Shown: piece after piece, positions 16,852-24,197 of the stretch
How the letters are laid out: each line of letters starts with the position of its first letter
Position numbering within the stretch: the stretch's first letter is position 1
Source: an uncultured Cloacibacillus sp.
GTDB lineage: Bacteria; Synergistota; Synergistia; Synergistales; Synergistaceae
Length of the DNA stretch: 28,552 nt
Reading direction: 5' to 3'
Assembly: GCA_900545755.1 (NCBI GenBank)
Contig: URAG01000027.1
Span: 1 to 28,552 of the forward strand
The notes under the pieces: generated by a model
Database searches by the model: none
What the model was told of the DNA's origin: nothing
The model's input: only the letters and a program-made list of their open reading frames with translations
Program-made: the position numbers and the translations under genes

Positions 16852-17471
16852 AGGCTTCCGCCGTCATCCTTGCCGGAGGGGAAAGCCGCCGTTTCGGCAG
16901 CGACAAAAGCCTGCTTCGCGTCGGCGGGGAGCTTTTGGTGGAGCGCTCTATACGCGAATGGGGAGGGCTCTTCGAGGAGGTCGTGATAGCGTGCGGGGGG
17001 CGGAAGAAGTTCTTTCTACCCAGCGTCGCCGAAGCGGTGGACGTCTATCCGGAGCGCGGCCCGCTCGGCGGCGTCCACGCCGGGCTCGGAGCGGCGCGTT
17101 TCCCGTGGGTCTTCGTCGCCGCCTGCGACATGCCCGGAATAGACGAAGAATTTATAGCGGAACTCTTTCAATATGCGGACGACGGATGCCGCATCGTCCT
17201 GCCGCGCCACGACGGGATATTGGAGCCGCTCTGCGGCCTTTATCACAAAGATTGCTTTGCGGTGGCGGAGAAGATGCTCTCTGAAAACCGCAACTGCATA
17301 CTGGATATGTACGACGTCGTGCCGGTCCGGTATGTGAAAACGAAAAATTGTTTTTTCAACGTCAATTACCCTAAGGACGTCGAACTTATAGGCCGCCGCA
17401 CGCGGAACAGTTCGCGCAGCTTCAAGCGCAGGCTGATGGATTTTTGTTCTGAGAAAGGGTTGGATGATTGA
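16848..17471 (+). CDS. mobA: Molybdenum cofactor guanylyltransferase MobA
   Basis: A 207-residue nucleotidyltransferase that joins GMP from GTP to molybdopterin to make MGD. The family motifs are present in order: LAGGESRRFGSDKSLL at residues 8-23, RGPLGGVHAGL about 70-80, the metal-binding CDMP about 93-96, PLCGLY about 124-129, and the closing FNVNYPKD about residue 170. The start is TTG at 16848, overlapping the mobB stop, with GGAG eight bases upstream. Its stop overlaps the start of the next gene, so mobB, mobA and the 17.5-19.7 kb gene are translationally chained. The C-terminus carries about 30 extra basic residues after the usual end. Confidence 0.92.
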   Translation: MKASAVILAGGESRRFGSDKSLLRVGGELLVERSIREWGGLFEEVVIACGGRKKFFLPSVAEAVDVYPERGPLGGVHAGLGAARFPWVFVAACDMPGIDEEFIAELFQYADDGCRIVLPRHDGILEPLCGLYHKDCFAVAEKMLSENRNCILDMYDVVPVRYVKTKNCFFNVNYPKDVELIGRRTRNSSRSFKRRLMDFCSEKGLDD

Positions 17472-19654
17472 TGGACGGCAGCTTGTTTCAGGCCGTAGGG
17501 CTGGCGTTCGGCCGCAGGACGGGATTTGACCGCGAAGGGGCCATACGCACCTATTCGCGTAGACTGTTCGTCATAAGCGACAAAGAGCTAGAGAGCCTCG
17601 CCGTTGAGAAAGAGCGCAACGAGCGTCTGGGCCGTTTCTGGCGCGAAAGCACCTATTCCGCCAGGGAGGATCACGGGACCGCCGCCGACCACAGCTATAT
17701 CGCAGGCGGGATCGACCTTTATGCGATGCTCCAGACCGTTGGCATGACAGGCGACGAAGCCGACGGGCGGCTCCTCTTTGCGGCGCGGAATTACAAGGCC
17801 GTCGTAGATCATCCAATGACCGGACGCTACTATTTCGGCAGCGACGGGTGCGCCGAAGCGCGGACCCCGCTGCTCGCCATGGAGAGTGCGCGGCTGGAGG
17901 AAGGCGGAGTCTGCGGGCTGTTCAGGCGCGGCAGCCATCCGCGTTTGTTCTTCGGGCAGCGGACGAAGGACGACGCCAACCAGTGCGCTTTCGTCCGCGA
18001 CCTTTGCTGCGTACAGCCGGACGATATGCCCCCTGCGCTCGATATCTATTACGGAGGCAGGATCTGGGCCTCTCCGTCGCTCGCTTCGCTCGCCGCCGCA
18101 CAGCCGGAGGTTCGTACCGCCGCCGCCGGCGGGAAACGCTATCTGTGCTTCGGGACGGATTTATGCGCGCTGCTCGCAAGGTACGGCATTGGCGAAGGGG
18201 CTTCCGCCGTAGTGGAATACGAAGGATCGCGCCGCAGCGTCATAAAAGATATACACGAGGGCGAATTCCTGCTCGCATGGTATTCCGTGAGCGAGGCCGA
18301 CGGCGCGCCTGCTGCAAATTCGACCGACCTGAAAATATACGGCAAAGGCGTCGTTTTCGACGGGGTTTCCGCCCTGCGCTGCCTCTGTTCCGAAGGGCTA
18401 CGCGCCGCTCTGCCGCAAAAAACGCCGTCTGTCTCCGAGAAGGAACTGCTTGCTTCGACGTTCTACTGCGCCGTTGAATCCGCAGGCAAGAGGCTCGTCT
18501 ATTACTTCTCCCCGGAAGAACTGCGCGCCCTCTATCCGGTCAGGGAGATGGCATATCCCTACAACGACCATGAAATAGAAAAAAAAGTACGGTGCAGAGG
18601 CGTGCTTTTGGCCGATATAGCGGACAGCCTATGCTCGGAGGAAGGAAAGAAGCTCTCTCTCCCCGGAGAATGGAAGGTACAGTACCTGGAAGAGGACGGC
18701 TATCACGCGAATACACCGACATACATCGACAGCCTGGCCGAGGTCCGCGGCTATAAGCGCCCGATGCTGGCGCTGGAGAAGCGCGAGACTTTTGTATTCC
18801 CTGACGCCTATCATCACGACGACGTATCTTTCAGCGCGCCGGAGATCCGCTGCGCCTACCGCGCGGCGGACTCCGCCAACGAATCCGCGGTGAAAGGTCT
18901 GATGGGTGTTGTAATTCGCGAAGAGCCTGCCCCGATCTCGCTCCCTGCGTGCCGCGTCCTCATGTACGACGCGGATACGGGCGCGCTGATTGCGGAGAAG
19001 GTCGTCAGGGGAGCGCTTGACGGAATGCGCGCCGTCATTCAGGCTCCGCGACTTGAAAGATATACCGCGCTCGAGCCGCTTTCAGCCATGACGACGGCCG
19101 CCGAGGGCGCATGCATATGTTTTTACTATAAGGAGAAACCGTTCGTGATGTTTGCCGGAGGCTCCGGCGGGGCCGTCGAGCTCTTCGCCGGGAAAATGCC
19201 CGGGGCTGAAACGATACCGCCTTCGCGCGAAAGCGTAGCCGCGCTCGCGCTCTCGGGAGACGCCGCCGTACTCACAGGCCGGGACGGCGAATGCGGCGAA
19301 CCGAAGCGCCGCCTCTACGTCGACGAAAGGGCGTTTGCAGGAGGCACGTCGCCTTACGGCTATGAAAGATACCTGCTTTACAGGTACGAGGGCTGGCGTC
19401 TCTCCGACGTCGCGAAGCGGCTCGGTATCGTGGGAAGCCGTTTTCGCGCCTGTCTCGCAGAAGGCGGCGTAGTCGATATAGAAGAGCCGGAGGAGTGCTT
19501 CGTCGCTTTCCGCCGAACGGAAAGCAAAGGGGTGCCTTACAATACCGCGGAGTATAAGCGTAAGACGAAAGAATTCCGCCGCCCGGCGCTCATAAGCATA
19601 TACGACGGACGCGTAATCTGCTCCGGCGTAGTAAAATTCGCCGTTGAAAATTGA
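17471..19654 (+). CDS. Large protein with repeated sulfite-oxidase (SUOX) fold-like units, function unknown
   Basis: A protein of 727 residues from ATG 17471; a TTG at 17468 would add one residue. Four segments share the pattern G-x-x-L-x-x-(hydrophobic)-x-x-x-x-G-(I/M). They are GGIDLYAMLQTVGM about 79-92, FGTDLCALLARYGI about 227-240, RGVLLADIADSL about 376-387, and EGWRLSDVAKRLGI about 640-653. Each is followed later by an LLA/MLA/FVA motif (TPLLAMESAR, FLLAWYSVS, PMLALEKRE, FVAFRRTES). The first three are evenly spaced, about 148 residues apart. The first has PRLFFGQ after the LLA motif, as in sulfite-oxidase-like molybdopterin-binding domains. No signal peptide or catalytic cysteine of sulfite oxidase is recognised. 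It overlaps mobA, arguing for a molybdenum-related role; this is inference. Confidence 0.65.
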   Translation: MDGSLFQAVGLAFGRRTGFDREGAIRTYSRRLFVISDKELESLAVEKERNERLGRFWRESTYSAREDHGTAADHSYIAGGIDLYAMLQTVGMTGDEADGRLLFAARNYKAVVDHPMTGRYYFGSDGCAEARTPLLAMESARLEEGGVCGLFRRGSHPRLFFGQRTKDDANQCAFVRDLCCVQPDDMPPALDIYYGGRIWASPSLASLAAAQPEVRTAAAGGKRYLCFGTDLCALLARYGIGEGASAVVEYEGSRRSVIKDIHEGEFLLAWYSVSEADGAPAANSTDLKIYGKGVVFDGVSALRCLCSEGLRAALPQKTPSVSEKELLASTFYCAVESAGKRLVYYFSPEELRALYPVREMAYPYNDHEIEKKVRCRGVLLADIADSLCSEEGKKLSLPGEWKVQYLEEDGYHANTPTYIDSLAEVRGYKRPMLALEKRETFVFPDAYHHDDVSFSAPEIRCAYRAADSANESAVKGLMGVVIREEPAPISLPACRVLMYDADTGALIAEKVVRGALDGMRAVIQAPRLERYTALEPLSAMTTAAEGACICFYYKEKPFVMFAGGSGGAVELFAGKMPGAETIPPSRESVAALALSGDAAVLTGRDGECGEPKRRLYVDERAFAGGTSPYGYERYLLYRYEGWRLSDVAKRLGIVGSRFRACLAEGGVVDIEEPEECFVAFRRTESKGVPYNTAEYKRKTKEFRRPALISIYDGRVICSGVVKFAVEN

Positions 19655-19675
19655 GAAACGCGCCGGACGTTTCTC
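19653..19675 (+). terminator. Hairpin overlapping the stop of the SUOX-like gene
   Basis: GAGAAACG (19653-19660) and CGTTTCTC (19668-19675) pair perfectly around a seven-base loop. No T-tract follows, so it may only be a 3'-end barrier separating this operon from the metNIQ promoter eight bases further on. Confidence 0.35.
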
Positions 19676-19682
19676 CGCATGG

Positions 19683-19711
19683 TTGACAATTCGTCCCGCG
19701 GTCATTACAAT
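19683..19711 (+). promoter_or_regulatory. Near-consensus sigma-70 promoter of metNIQ
   Basis: A perfect TTGACA (19683-19688), exactly 17 bases, then TACAAT (19706-19711, five of six matches). Transcription would start near 19718, about ten bases before the leader-peptide Shine-Dalgarno. Such a strong promoter fits a transcript whose level is set by attenuation rather than by activation. Confidence 0.85.
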
Positions 19712-19741
19712 GTCCCCATATTTGAAGAAGGAGGAGCAGTC

Positions 19742-19828
19742 GTGAAACTCAGCGCCATTTATTTTGCAAACAACATGATGATGTGCATGTGCTCTGAAGG
19801 CTCCTCTTGTGATTTACCGGGCGCCTAG
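19742..19828 (+). CDS. Met/Cys-rich leader peptide of the metNIQ attenuator
   Basis: A 28-codon ORF beginning with GTG at 19742, preceded by AAGGAGGAG five bases away, and ending in TAG at 19826-19828. Codons 12-17 (19775-19792) read Met-Met-Met-Cys-Met-Cys, and a further Cys is codon 23. Four methionines and three cysteines in 28 codons just upstream of a terminator and a methionine-importer operon is the mark of a control peptide. Scarcity of charged tRNA-Met or tRNA-Cys would stall the ribosome on this run. The peptide itself probably has no other role. It is too short for ordinary gene callers. No similar described leader comes to mind, but that was not searched. Confidence 0.8.
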   Translation: MKLSAIYFANNMMMCMCSEGSSCDLPGA

Positions 19829-19853
19829 AGCGCTGTACGCGAGAAATCATAAG

Positions 19854-19881
19854 ACCGGGCCTTTCAGGGCTCGGTTTTTTT
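19854..19881 (+). terminator. Intrinsic terminator of the metNIQ leader
   Basis: ACCGGGCC (19854-19861) and GGCTCGGT (19868-19875) form an eight-pair stem with one G-U pair, followed by a run of seven T (19875-19881). It ends 35 bases before the metN ATG, so it must be read through for the operon to be expressed. Confidence 0.85.
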
Positions 19882-19916
19882 ATGCACTGAAACCTTAACA
19901 GAAGGACGGATTTTAT

Positions 19917-20885
19917 ATGATCGAAATTACAGGTCTTGGGAAATATTTCGGCGACCACAAGGTCCTCTCCGATATTTCCCTGTCGGTCGGCAAGGGGGAC
20001 GTCTTCGGGATAGTCGGGCATTCCGGAGCGGGGAAGTCGACTTTGCTGCGCTGCCTCAACGGGCTTGAAAGCTATTCTGAGGGCAGCGTCAAGGTCAAGG
20101 GCCGCGAGGTCAAGGATCTTGACGACGTGGAGCTGAAGCAGCTGCGCCGCGATATGGGGATGATTTTTCAGAATTTCAACCTCATGAACAGAAAGAACGT
20201 CTTTGAGAACATCATGTTCCCGCTCAAGGTATGGGGCACGCCGAAGGCCGAAGCTGAAGCGCGCGTGAACGAGCTGCTGGAGCTCGTCGGCCTGACGGCG
20301 AAGCGCGACGAGAAAGTGCGCAACCTGAGCGGCGGGCAGAAACAGCGCGTCGGCATAGCCCGCGCGCTAGCGCTGAATCCTGAAATCCTGCTCTGCGATG
20401 AAGCGACTTCGGCGCTCGACCCAAAAACGACGATTTCCATCCTCGAGCTGCTCATGGACATCAATAAAAAACTCAACGTGACGATCATAGCCGTCACGCA
20501 CCAGATGGAAGTCGTCAAGATGATTTGCAACAAAGTCATAATCCTAGACGGCGGGCGCGTCGTAGATTCCGGAGACACGGACAAGCTCTTCCTCGCGCCT
20601 GGGCCGCAGCTCCGCAAGCTCATCACTGACGACTACGCGGTAATCCCACAGGGCACGAATATACGCCTGATGTTCCCGCGCGAGGTGGCGAACGACGCTA
20701 TCATTACGAGCATGGCGCGCGACCTCGGCATAAACTTCTCGATAGTCGGCGGACGTATAGAGAAGTACCGCGAGACGGTGATGGGCTTCCTTATAATCCA
20801 CGTAGACGATAAAGATGTTCCGCGTATCGAAAATTGGCTGAAAGATCACAAAATGTTCTGGGAGGTAATGGATAATGGGCGCTGA
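19917..20885 (+). CDS. metN: Methionine ABC transporter ATP-binding protein MetN
   Basis: A 322-residue ATPase of the D/L-methionine importer. Walker A GHSGAGKST is at residues 34-42, Q-loop FQNFNLM about 84-90, signature LSGGQ at 137-141, Walker B with DEATSALD at 161-168, and the switch histidine in VTHQM. Residues from about 245 to the end form the NIL regulatory domain (IRLMFPREVANDAIITS onwards), where methionine binds and inhibits transport in known MetN proteins. ATG 19917 is preceded by GAAGGA. The last 11 bases overlap metI. Expression is predicted to be under the leader-peptide attenuator directly upstream. Confidence 0.95.
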   Translation: MIEITGLGKYFGDHKVLSDISLSVGKGDVFGIVGHSGAGKSTLLRCLNGLESYSEGSVKVKGREVKDLDDVELKQLRRDMGMIFQNFNLMNRKNVFENIMFPLKVWGTPKAEAEARVNELLELVGLTAKRDEKVRNLSGGQKQRVGIARALALNPEILLCDEATSALDPKTTISILELLMDINKKLNVTIIAVTHQMEVVKMICNKVIILDGGRVVDSGDTDKLFLAPGPQLRKLITDDYAVIPQGTNIRLMFPREVANDAIITSMARDLGINFSIVGGRIEKYRETVMGFLIIHVDDKDVPRIENWLKDHKMFWEVMDNGR

Positions 20886-21510
20886 GCTTCTTTTCGCTCT
20901 TTGGGAAACGCTTTATATGGTTGTAGTATCGACGGTGTTGTCTGGCATATTCGGCTCCGGAGTCGCGATACTCATGATCATGACGGGGCCTTCGGGGCTG
21001 CGCCCCAACGCGCCGCTTTACCGCGTGCTTGATGTGGCGGTCAACCTGCTGCGCTCTTTCCCCTTCATAATATTGCTTATCGCGATAATCCCGCTGACGC
21101 GCATCATAGTCGGCACCTCGATAGGAAGCACGGCGTCGATCGTGCCGCTCACCATCGCGGCTACGCCATTTGTCGCGCGCCTTATGGAAGGCAGCCTGCT
21201 TGAAGTAGACCGCGGCGTCGTAGAGGCGGCGAAATCCTTCGGGGCTTCGACGTGGCAGATAATCTGGGGCGTAATGATAAAAGAGGCGATGCCTTCGCTC
21301 GTACTCAACTGGGCCGTAGTCGCGATAAACCTGCTCGGCTACTCCGCGATGGCGGGCGTAGTCGGCGGCGGCGGCCTCGGAGACCTTGCGATAAAGTATG
21401 GCTACAACCGTTTCCAGACGGACGTTATGATATACTCCGTCGCGATATTGATAGTCGTCGTCCAGGTCATCCAGTGCGTGGGCAACTATATCTACGAGAA
21501 GATTCGTTAA
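20875..21510 (+). CDS. metI: Methionine ABC transporter permease MetI
   Basis: A 211-residue permease with about five hydrophobic helices. The ATPase-docking loop VEAAKSFGASTWQIIWGVMI lies at about residues 117-136, matching the MetI family, and the conserved GYSAMAGVVGGGGLGDLAI with the following KYGYNRFQ is typical of MetI. It begins inside the metN end (11-base overlap), so the two subunits are translationally coupled. Together with MetN and MetQ it makes a complete MetNIQ importer in the cytoplasmic membrane. Confidence 0.95.
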   Translation: MGAELLFALWETLYMVVVSTVLSGIFGSGVAILMIMTGPSGLRPNAPLYRVLDVAVNLLRSFPFIILLIAIIPLTRIIVGTSIGSTASIVPLTIAATPFVARLMEGSLLEVDRGVVEAAKSFGASTWQIIWGVMIKEAMPSLVLNWAVVAINLLGYSAMAGVVGGGGLGDLAIKYGYNRFQTDVMIYSVAILIVVVQVIQCVGNYIYEKIR

Positions 21511-21572
21511 AAAAGCGTTCAACCGCTGTCCACGCGGCGGCGGAAAAATAAATAAAAAGGAGAAGAACGGAA

Positions 21573-22358
21573 ATGAAGAAAGCTTTAGCGGCAGTACTGG
21601 CAGCGGTCCTTCTCGTCCCGGCGATAGCCTTCGCGGCGGACGACAAGGTCATCAAGGTCGGAGTCACCCCCTTCCCGCACAAGGACATCATGGAGGCGGC
21701 GCGCCCGCTTCTCGAAAAAGAGGGCTATGAGCTCAAGATAGTCGAATTCACCGACTACGTCACGCCGAATACGGCTCTCGCGGAAGGCGCCATCGACGCA
21801 AACTTCTTCCAGCACGTCCCTTATTTTGAGAACGCGAACAAAGAGCGCGGCCTCAAATGCGTCTGGGTGGCTAAGATACACATCGAGCCCATGGGACTCT
21901 ACTCGGCTAAAATAAAGAGCGTTGACGAAATTGAGGACGGCGCTCAGATAGCGATACCTAACGATGCGACCAACTGCGCCCGCGCGCTCCGCGTCCTTGA
22001 GAAGGCCGGCCTCATCAAGGTCAAGGAAGGCGAACTCGTCACAGCAAAAGACATCACCGACAACCCGAAGAAGCTCAAGATAAGCGAAATCGACGCAGCG
22101 CAGCTTCCGCGCACACTCCAGGACGTGACTGCGGCCGTCATCAACACGAACTTCGCCGGCGAGGCGGGCCTCAACCCTGCGAAGGACGCTCTTGTAATCG
22201 AGGACAAAGATTCGCCCTACGCGAACATCATCGTAGTCCGCGAAGCCGACAAGGACAGCGCTAAGACAAAGGCCCTCGTGAAAGCGACGCAGTCGCCTGA
22301 AGTCAAGGCCTTCATAGAGAAAGAACTCGTTCCCAAGGGAATAGTGCCCGCTTTCTAA
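21573..22358 (+). CDS. metQ: Methionine-binding protein MetQ (NlpA family), non-lipoprotein
   Basis: A 261-residue solute-binding protein of the MetQ/NlpA family. Residues 1-21 are a Sec signal peptide with AFA-A cleavage and no lipobox cysteine, unlike the usual MetQ lipoprotein, so the protein should be free in the periplasm. Family landmarks are VGVTPFPHKDIME after the signal, EFTDYVTPNTALAEGAIDANFFQH (as two blocks, about 51-74), IAIPNDATNCARAL and TLQDVTAAVINTNFA. The start ATG 21573 has AAAAGGAG about nine bases upstream. It follows metI by 62 bases and is closed by a strong terminator at 22384-22412. Confidence 0.95.
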   Translation: MKKALAAVLAAVLLVPAIAFAADDKVIKVGVTPFPHKDIMEAARPLLEKEGYELKIVEFTDYVTPNTALAEGAIDANFFQHVPYFENANKERGLKCVWVAKIHIEPMGLYSAKIKSVDEIEDGAQIAIPNDATNCARALRVLEKAGLIKVKEGELVTAKDITDNPKKLKISEIDAAQLPRTLQDVTAAVINTNFAGEAGLNPAKDALVIEDKDSPYANIIVVREADKDSAKTKALVKATQSPEVKAFIEKELVPKGIVPAF

Positions 22359-22383
22359 ACGAACAGCGCAAGTAAATCGCATG

Positions 22384-22412
22384 AAAAAGCGCCCCGGCTT
22401 GGGGCGCTTTTT
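22384..22412 (+). terminator. Strong intrinsic terminator after metQ
   Basis: AAAAAGCGCCCC (22384-22395) pairs perfectly with GGGGCGCTTTTT (22401-22412) around the loop GGCTT. The symmetric A and T runs make it work in both directions. It closes metNIQ 26 bases after the metQ stop. Confidence 0.9.
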
Positions 22413-22859
22413 GCGTTTTGTCGCTGTATCCGTTACGGCCGTTTGAATTTTGATATTTAAGCAAAATAGTATTGTACCGGGGACGTTTTTAAAGAATTGG
22501 AGGAGCCGGCTTTGGATTTATCGATAGGCGGTCGGCGAGAGTATAAAGCTAATCTGTACAAATCAAGCCCAAGCCTGTCTGAGCGCCGCCTTCTCTATTT
22601 TGTCGTCTTCGCCGGCCGCGCCGGTGTTTTTGCAGAGCGCGCATCCTTCCGCGCGTGGGGGCTCCCGCGCGAATGTTACGCAAGAGCAGTTTTTCAGTTG
22701 ATGTCAATGCTCTTTAGCTTGTGAAACAGCATCGTTTCCTACGAAAAAACTCTTTTGTTTTCGGGCATAAATGCTAAAATAGGAAACCGGGTTATGAGCT
22801 ATTTTATATTTGTGGAGAATAACTCCGAACAATTCTGCTGAAGGAGGAGCGTTCTTATT
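22413..22859 (+). other. Intergenic region and 5' leader of the rnf operon
   Basis: About 450 bases without a convincing gene. An open frame of 75 codons (22497-22724) begins at TTG, lacks recognisable motifs and ends in a hydrophobic tail; I regard it as chance. The right part carries the likely rnf promoter (22772-22780). A Shine-Dalgarno AAGGAGGAG near 22840-22849 serves rnfC. A 15-codon ATG frame at 22794-22841 ends right at this Shine-Dalgarno, but starts only about seven bases after the predicted transcription start. Confidence 0.5.
22772..22780 (+). promoter_or_regulatory. Extended -10 promoter, probable start of the rnf transcript
   Basis: TGCTAAAAT combines the TG of an extended -10 with TAAAAT (five of six matches). 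It sits 80 bases before the rnfC ATG in the most AT-rich part of the gap. No good -35 is seen. Confidence 0.5.
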
Positions 22860-24197
22860 ATGAAGCTTCCGACATTCTGGGGCGGCATCCACCCGCCGCA
22901 GAACAAAGATTTGACCGCGGACGAAAAAATCGAGCAGTATCTCCCTAAGGGAGAGCTCGTTTTCCCGATGCCGCAGAACATCGGCGCGCCGAACGCGCCG
23001 GTAGTCGCGAAGGGCGACCGCGTGCTCGTCGGCACGCGGCTCGGCAACAACGACGCTTTCGTCTCCGCGCCCGTGCTTTCAAGCGTTTCCGGCACGGTCA
23101 AGGACGTGACGCTGCGCATGACGACGCCCGGTACGTTTGAGAACTGCGTCGTCGTTGAGAACGACGGCCTTTACGAGAAAGCACCCGAGTGGCAGCCTAT
23201 GGCTGATTACGAAAACGCGGACCCGAAGGAATATTTGAAGCGCATCCGCGAGGCCGGCATCGTAGGCTTCGGCGGAGCTACGTTCCCGACAGCCGTCAAG
23301 CTTTCCCCGCCGCCAGACAAGAAGATAAAATGGCTTATCGTCAACGGCGTAGAGTGTGAGCCGTATCTCAACTGCGACAACCGCCTGATGCTCGAGTCGC
23401 CCGACGAAGTCGTGAAGGGGCTCAAACTTATGTTGCGTCTATTCCCCGAGGCTCAGGGAATAATAGCGATTGAGAATAACAAGCCCGCCGCCGTCAAAAC
23501 GATGGAGGAGGCCGTTGCACGCCTCGGCGTGAACGGAATCACCGTCCAGCCGCTTGCAGTTAAATATCCGCAGGGTGCTGAGAAAATGCTCATCGAAGCT
23601 CTGACTGGGCAGGAGTACGTCGTCACGGCGCTGCCGGCCGACGTCGGCTGCATAATCCTCAACGTGCGCACGACGCACCAGATTTACCGTGCCATCGCGC
23701 TCGGCGAGCCCGCGGTCACGCGCATCGTCACTGTGACGGGCGACGCGGTCGCGCATCCGAAAAACATTTCCGTGCCGCTCGGCACATCCGTGCGCGAGCT
23801 TATCGACCTCTGCGGCGGTTTTAAAGAGCAGCCGGTCAAGATCCTCTCCGGTGGACCGATGATGGGCGTTGCGATGCGTTCCATCGACGTGCCTGTCGTC
23901 AAAGGCACATCCGGCATCCTCGCGCTGACCGCGAAGTCTGCTATGCTGAAGCCCATCACCGCCTGCCTGCACTGCGGCAAGTGCGTCGAGGCCTGCCCGA
24001 CGGGGCTCGTCCCGACTGTGCTCGAACCGCTCGTCGCGGCGCGCCAGTATAAGCGCTTCGAGGAAGAGGGCGGCATGAACTGCATAGAATGCGGAAGCTG
24101 CACCTACGTGTGCCCGGCGCACCGCCCGCTCACGCAGGGCTGCCGCGACGGAAAGGCCTCCGTGATGGCGATGCGCAGAAAGGCGGCTGCTAAATAA
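22860..24197 (+). CDS. rnfC: Rnf complex subunit RnfC (NADH-binding, two [4Fe-4S])
   Basis: A 445-residue peripheral subunit of the ferredoxin:NAD+ oxidoreductase. It takes electrons to or from NAD(H) through an NADH/FMN domain, seen in GIVGFGGATFPTAVKL (about 133-148) and NGVECEPYL (about 162-170). Two [4Fe-4S] clusters are bound by C369-C372-C375-C379 and C408-C411-C414-C418, each with partners in the usual crossed ferredoxin pattern. ATG 22860 has AAGGAGGAG about ten bases upstream. Its last base is the first of the rnfD ATG. This is the first gene of rnfCDGEAB, the order found in many anaerobes. Confidence 0.95.
   Translation: MKLPTFWGGIHPPQNKDLTADEKIEQYLPKGELVFPMPQNIGAPNAPVVAKGDRVLVGTRLGNNDAFVSAPVLSSVSGTVKDVTLRMTTPGTFENCVVVENDGLYEKAPEWQPMADYENADPKEYLKRIREAGIVGFGGATFPTAVKLSPPPDKKIKWLIVNGVECEPYLNCDNRLMLESPDEVVKGLKLMLRLFPEAQGIIAIENNKPAAVKTMEEAVARLGVNGITVQPLAVKYPQGAEKMLIEALTGQEYVVTALPADVGCIILNVRTTHQIYRAIALGEPAVTRIVTVTGDAVAHPKNISVPLGTSVRELIDLCGGFKEQPVKILSGGPMMGVAMRSIDVPVVKGTSGILALTAKSAMLKPITACLHCGKCVEACPTGLVPTVLEPLVAARQYKRFEEEGGMNCIECGSCTYVCPAHRPLTQGCRDGKASVMAMRRKAAAK

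Larger units (their letters stand above)
19731..19881 (+). promoter_or_regulatory. Transcription attenuator with alternative RNA pairings
   Basis: Four segments can pair in exclusive ways. Segment 1, GAGGAGC (19731-19737, the Shine-Dalgarno itself), is the perfect complement of GCTCCTC (19800-19806). Segment 2, GAAGGCTC (19796-19803), pairs with GGGCCTTT (19857-19864) as antiterminator. Segment 3, ACCGGGCC (19854-19861), pairs with segment 4, the GGCTCGGT at 19868-19875, as terminator. A ribosome stalled at the Met/Cys run (19775-19792) covers neither segment 2 nor 3 fully, favouring antitermination. One that reaches the stop at 19826 covers segment 2 and lets the terminator form. Confidence 0.7.

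Noticed and set aside
22497..22724. 75-codon open frame between metQ and rnfC
   Set aside because: TTG start, no recognisable motif, and it lies in a gap that holds a terminator on one side and a promoter on the other. Chance is the simplest explanation.
22794..22841. 15-codon ATG frame ending at the rnfC Shine-Dalgarno, possible leader peptide
   Set aside because: The ATG would lie only about seven bases after the predicted transcription start, leaving no place for a Shine-Dalgarno, and the codons show no amino-acid bias or attenuator hairpin.
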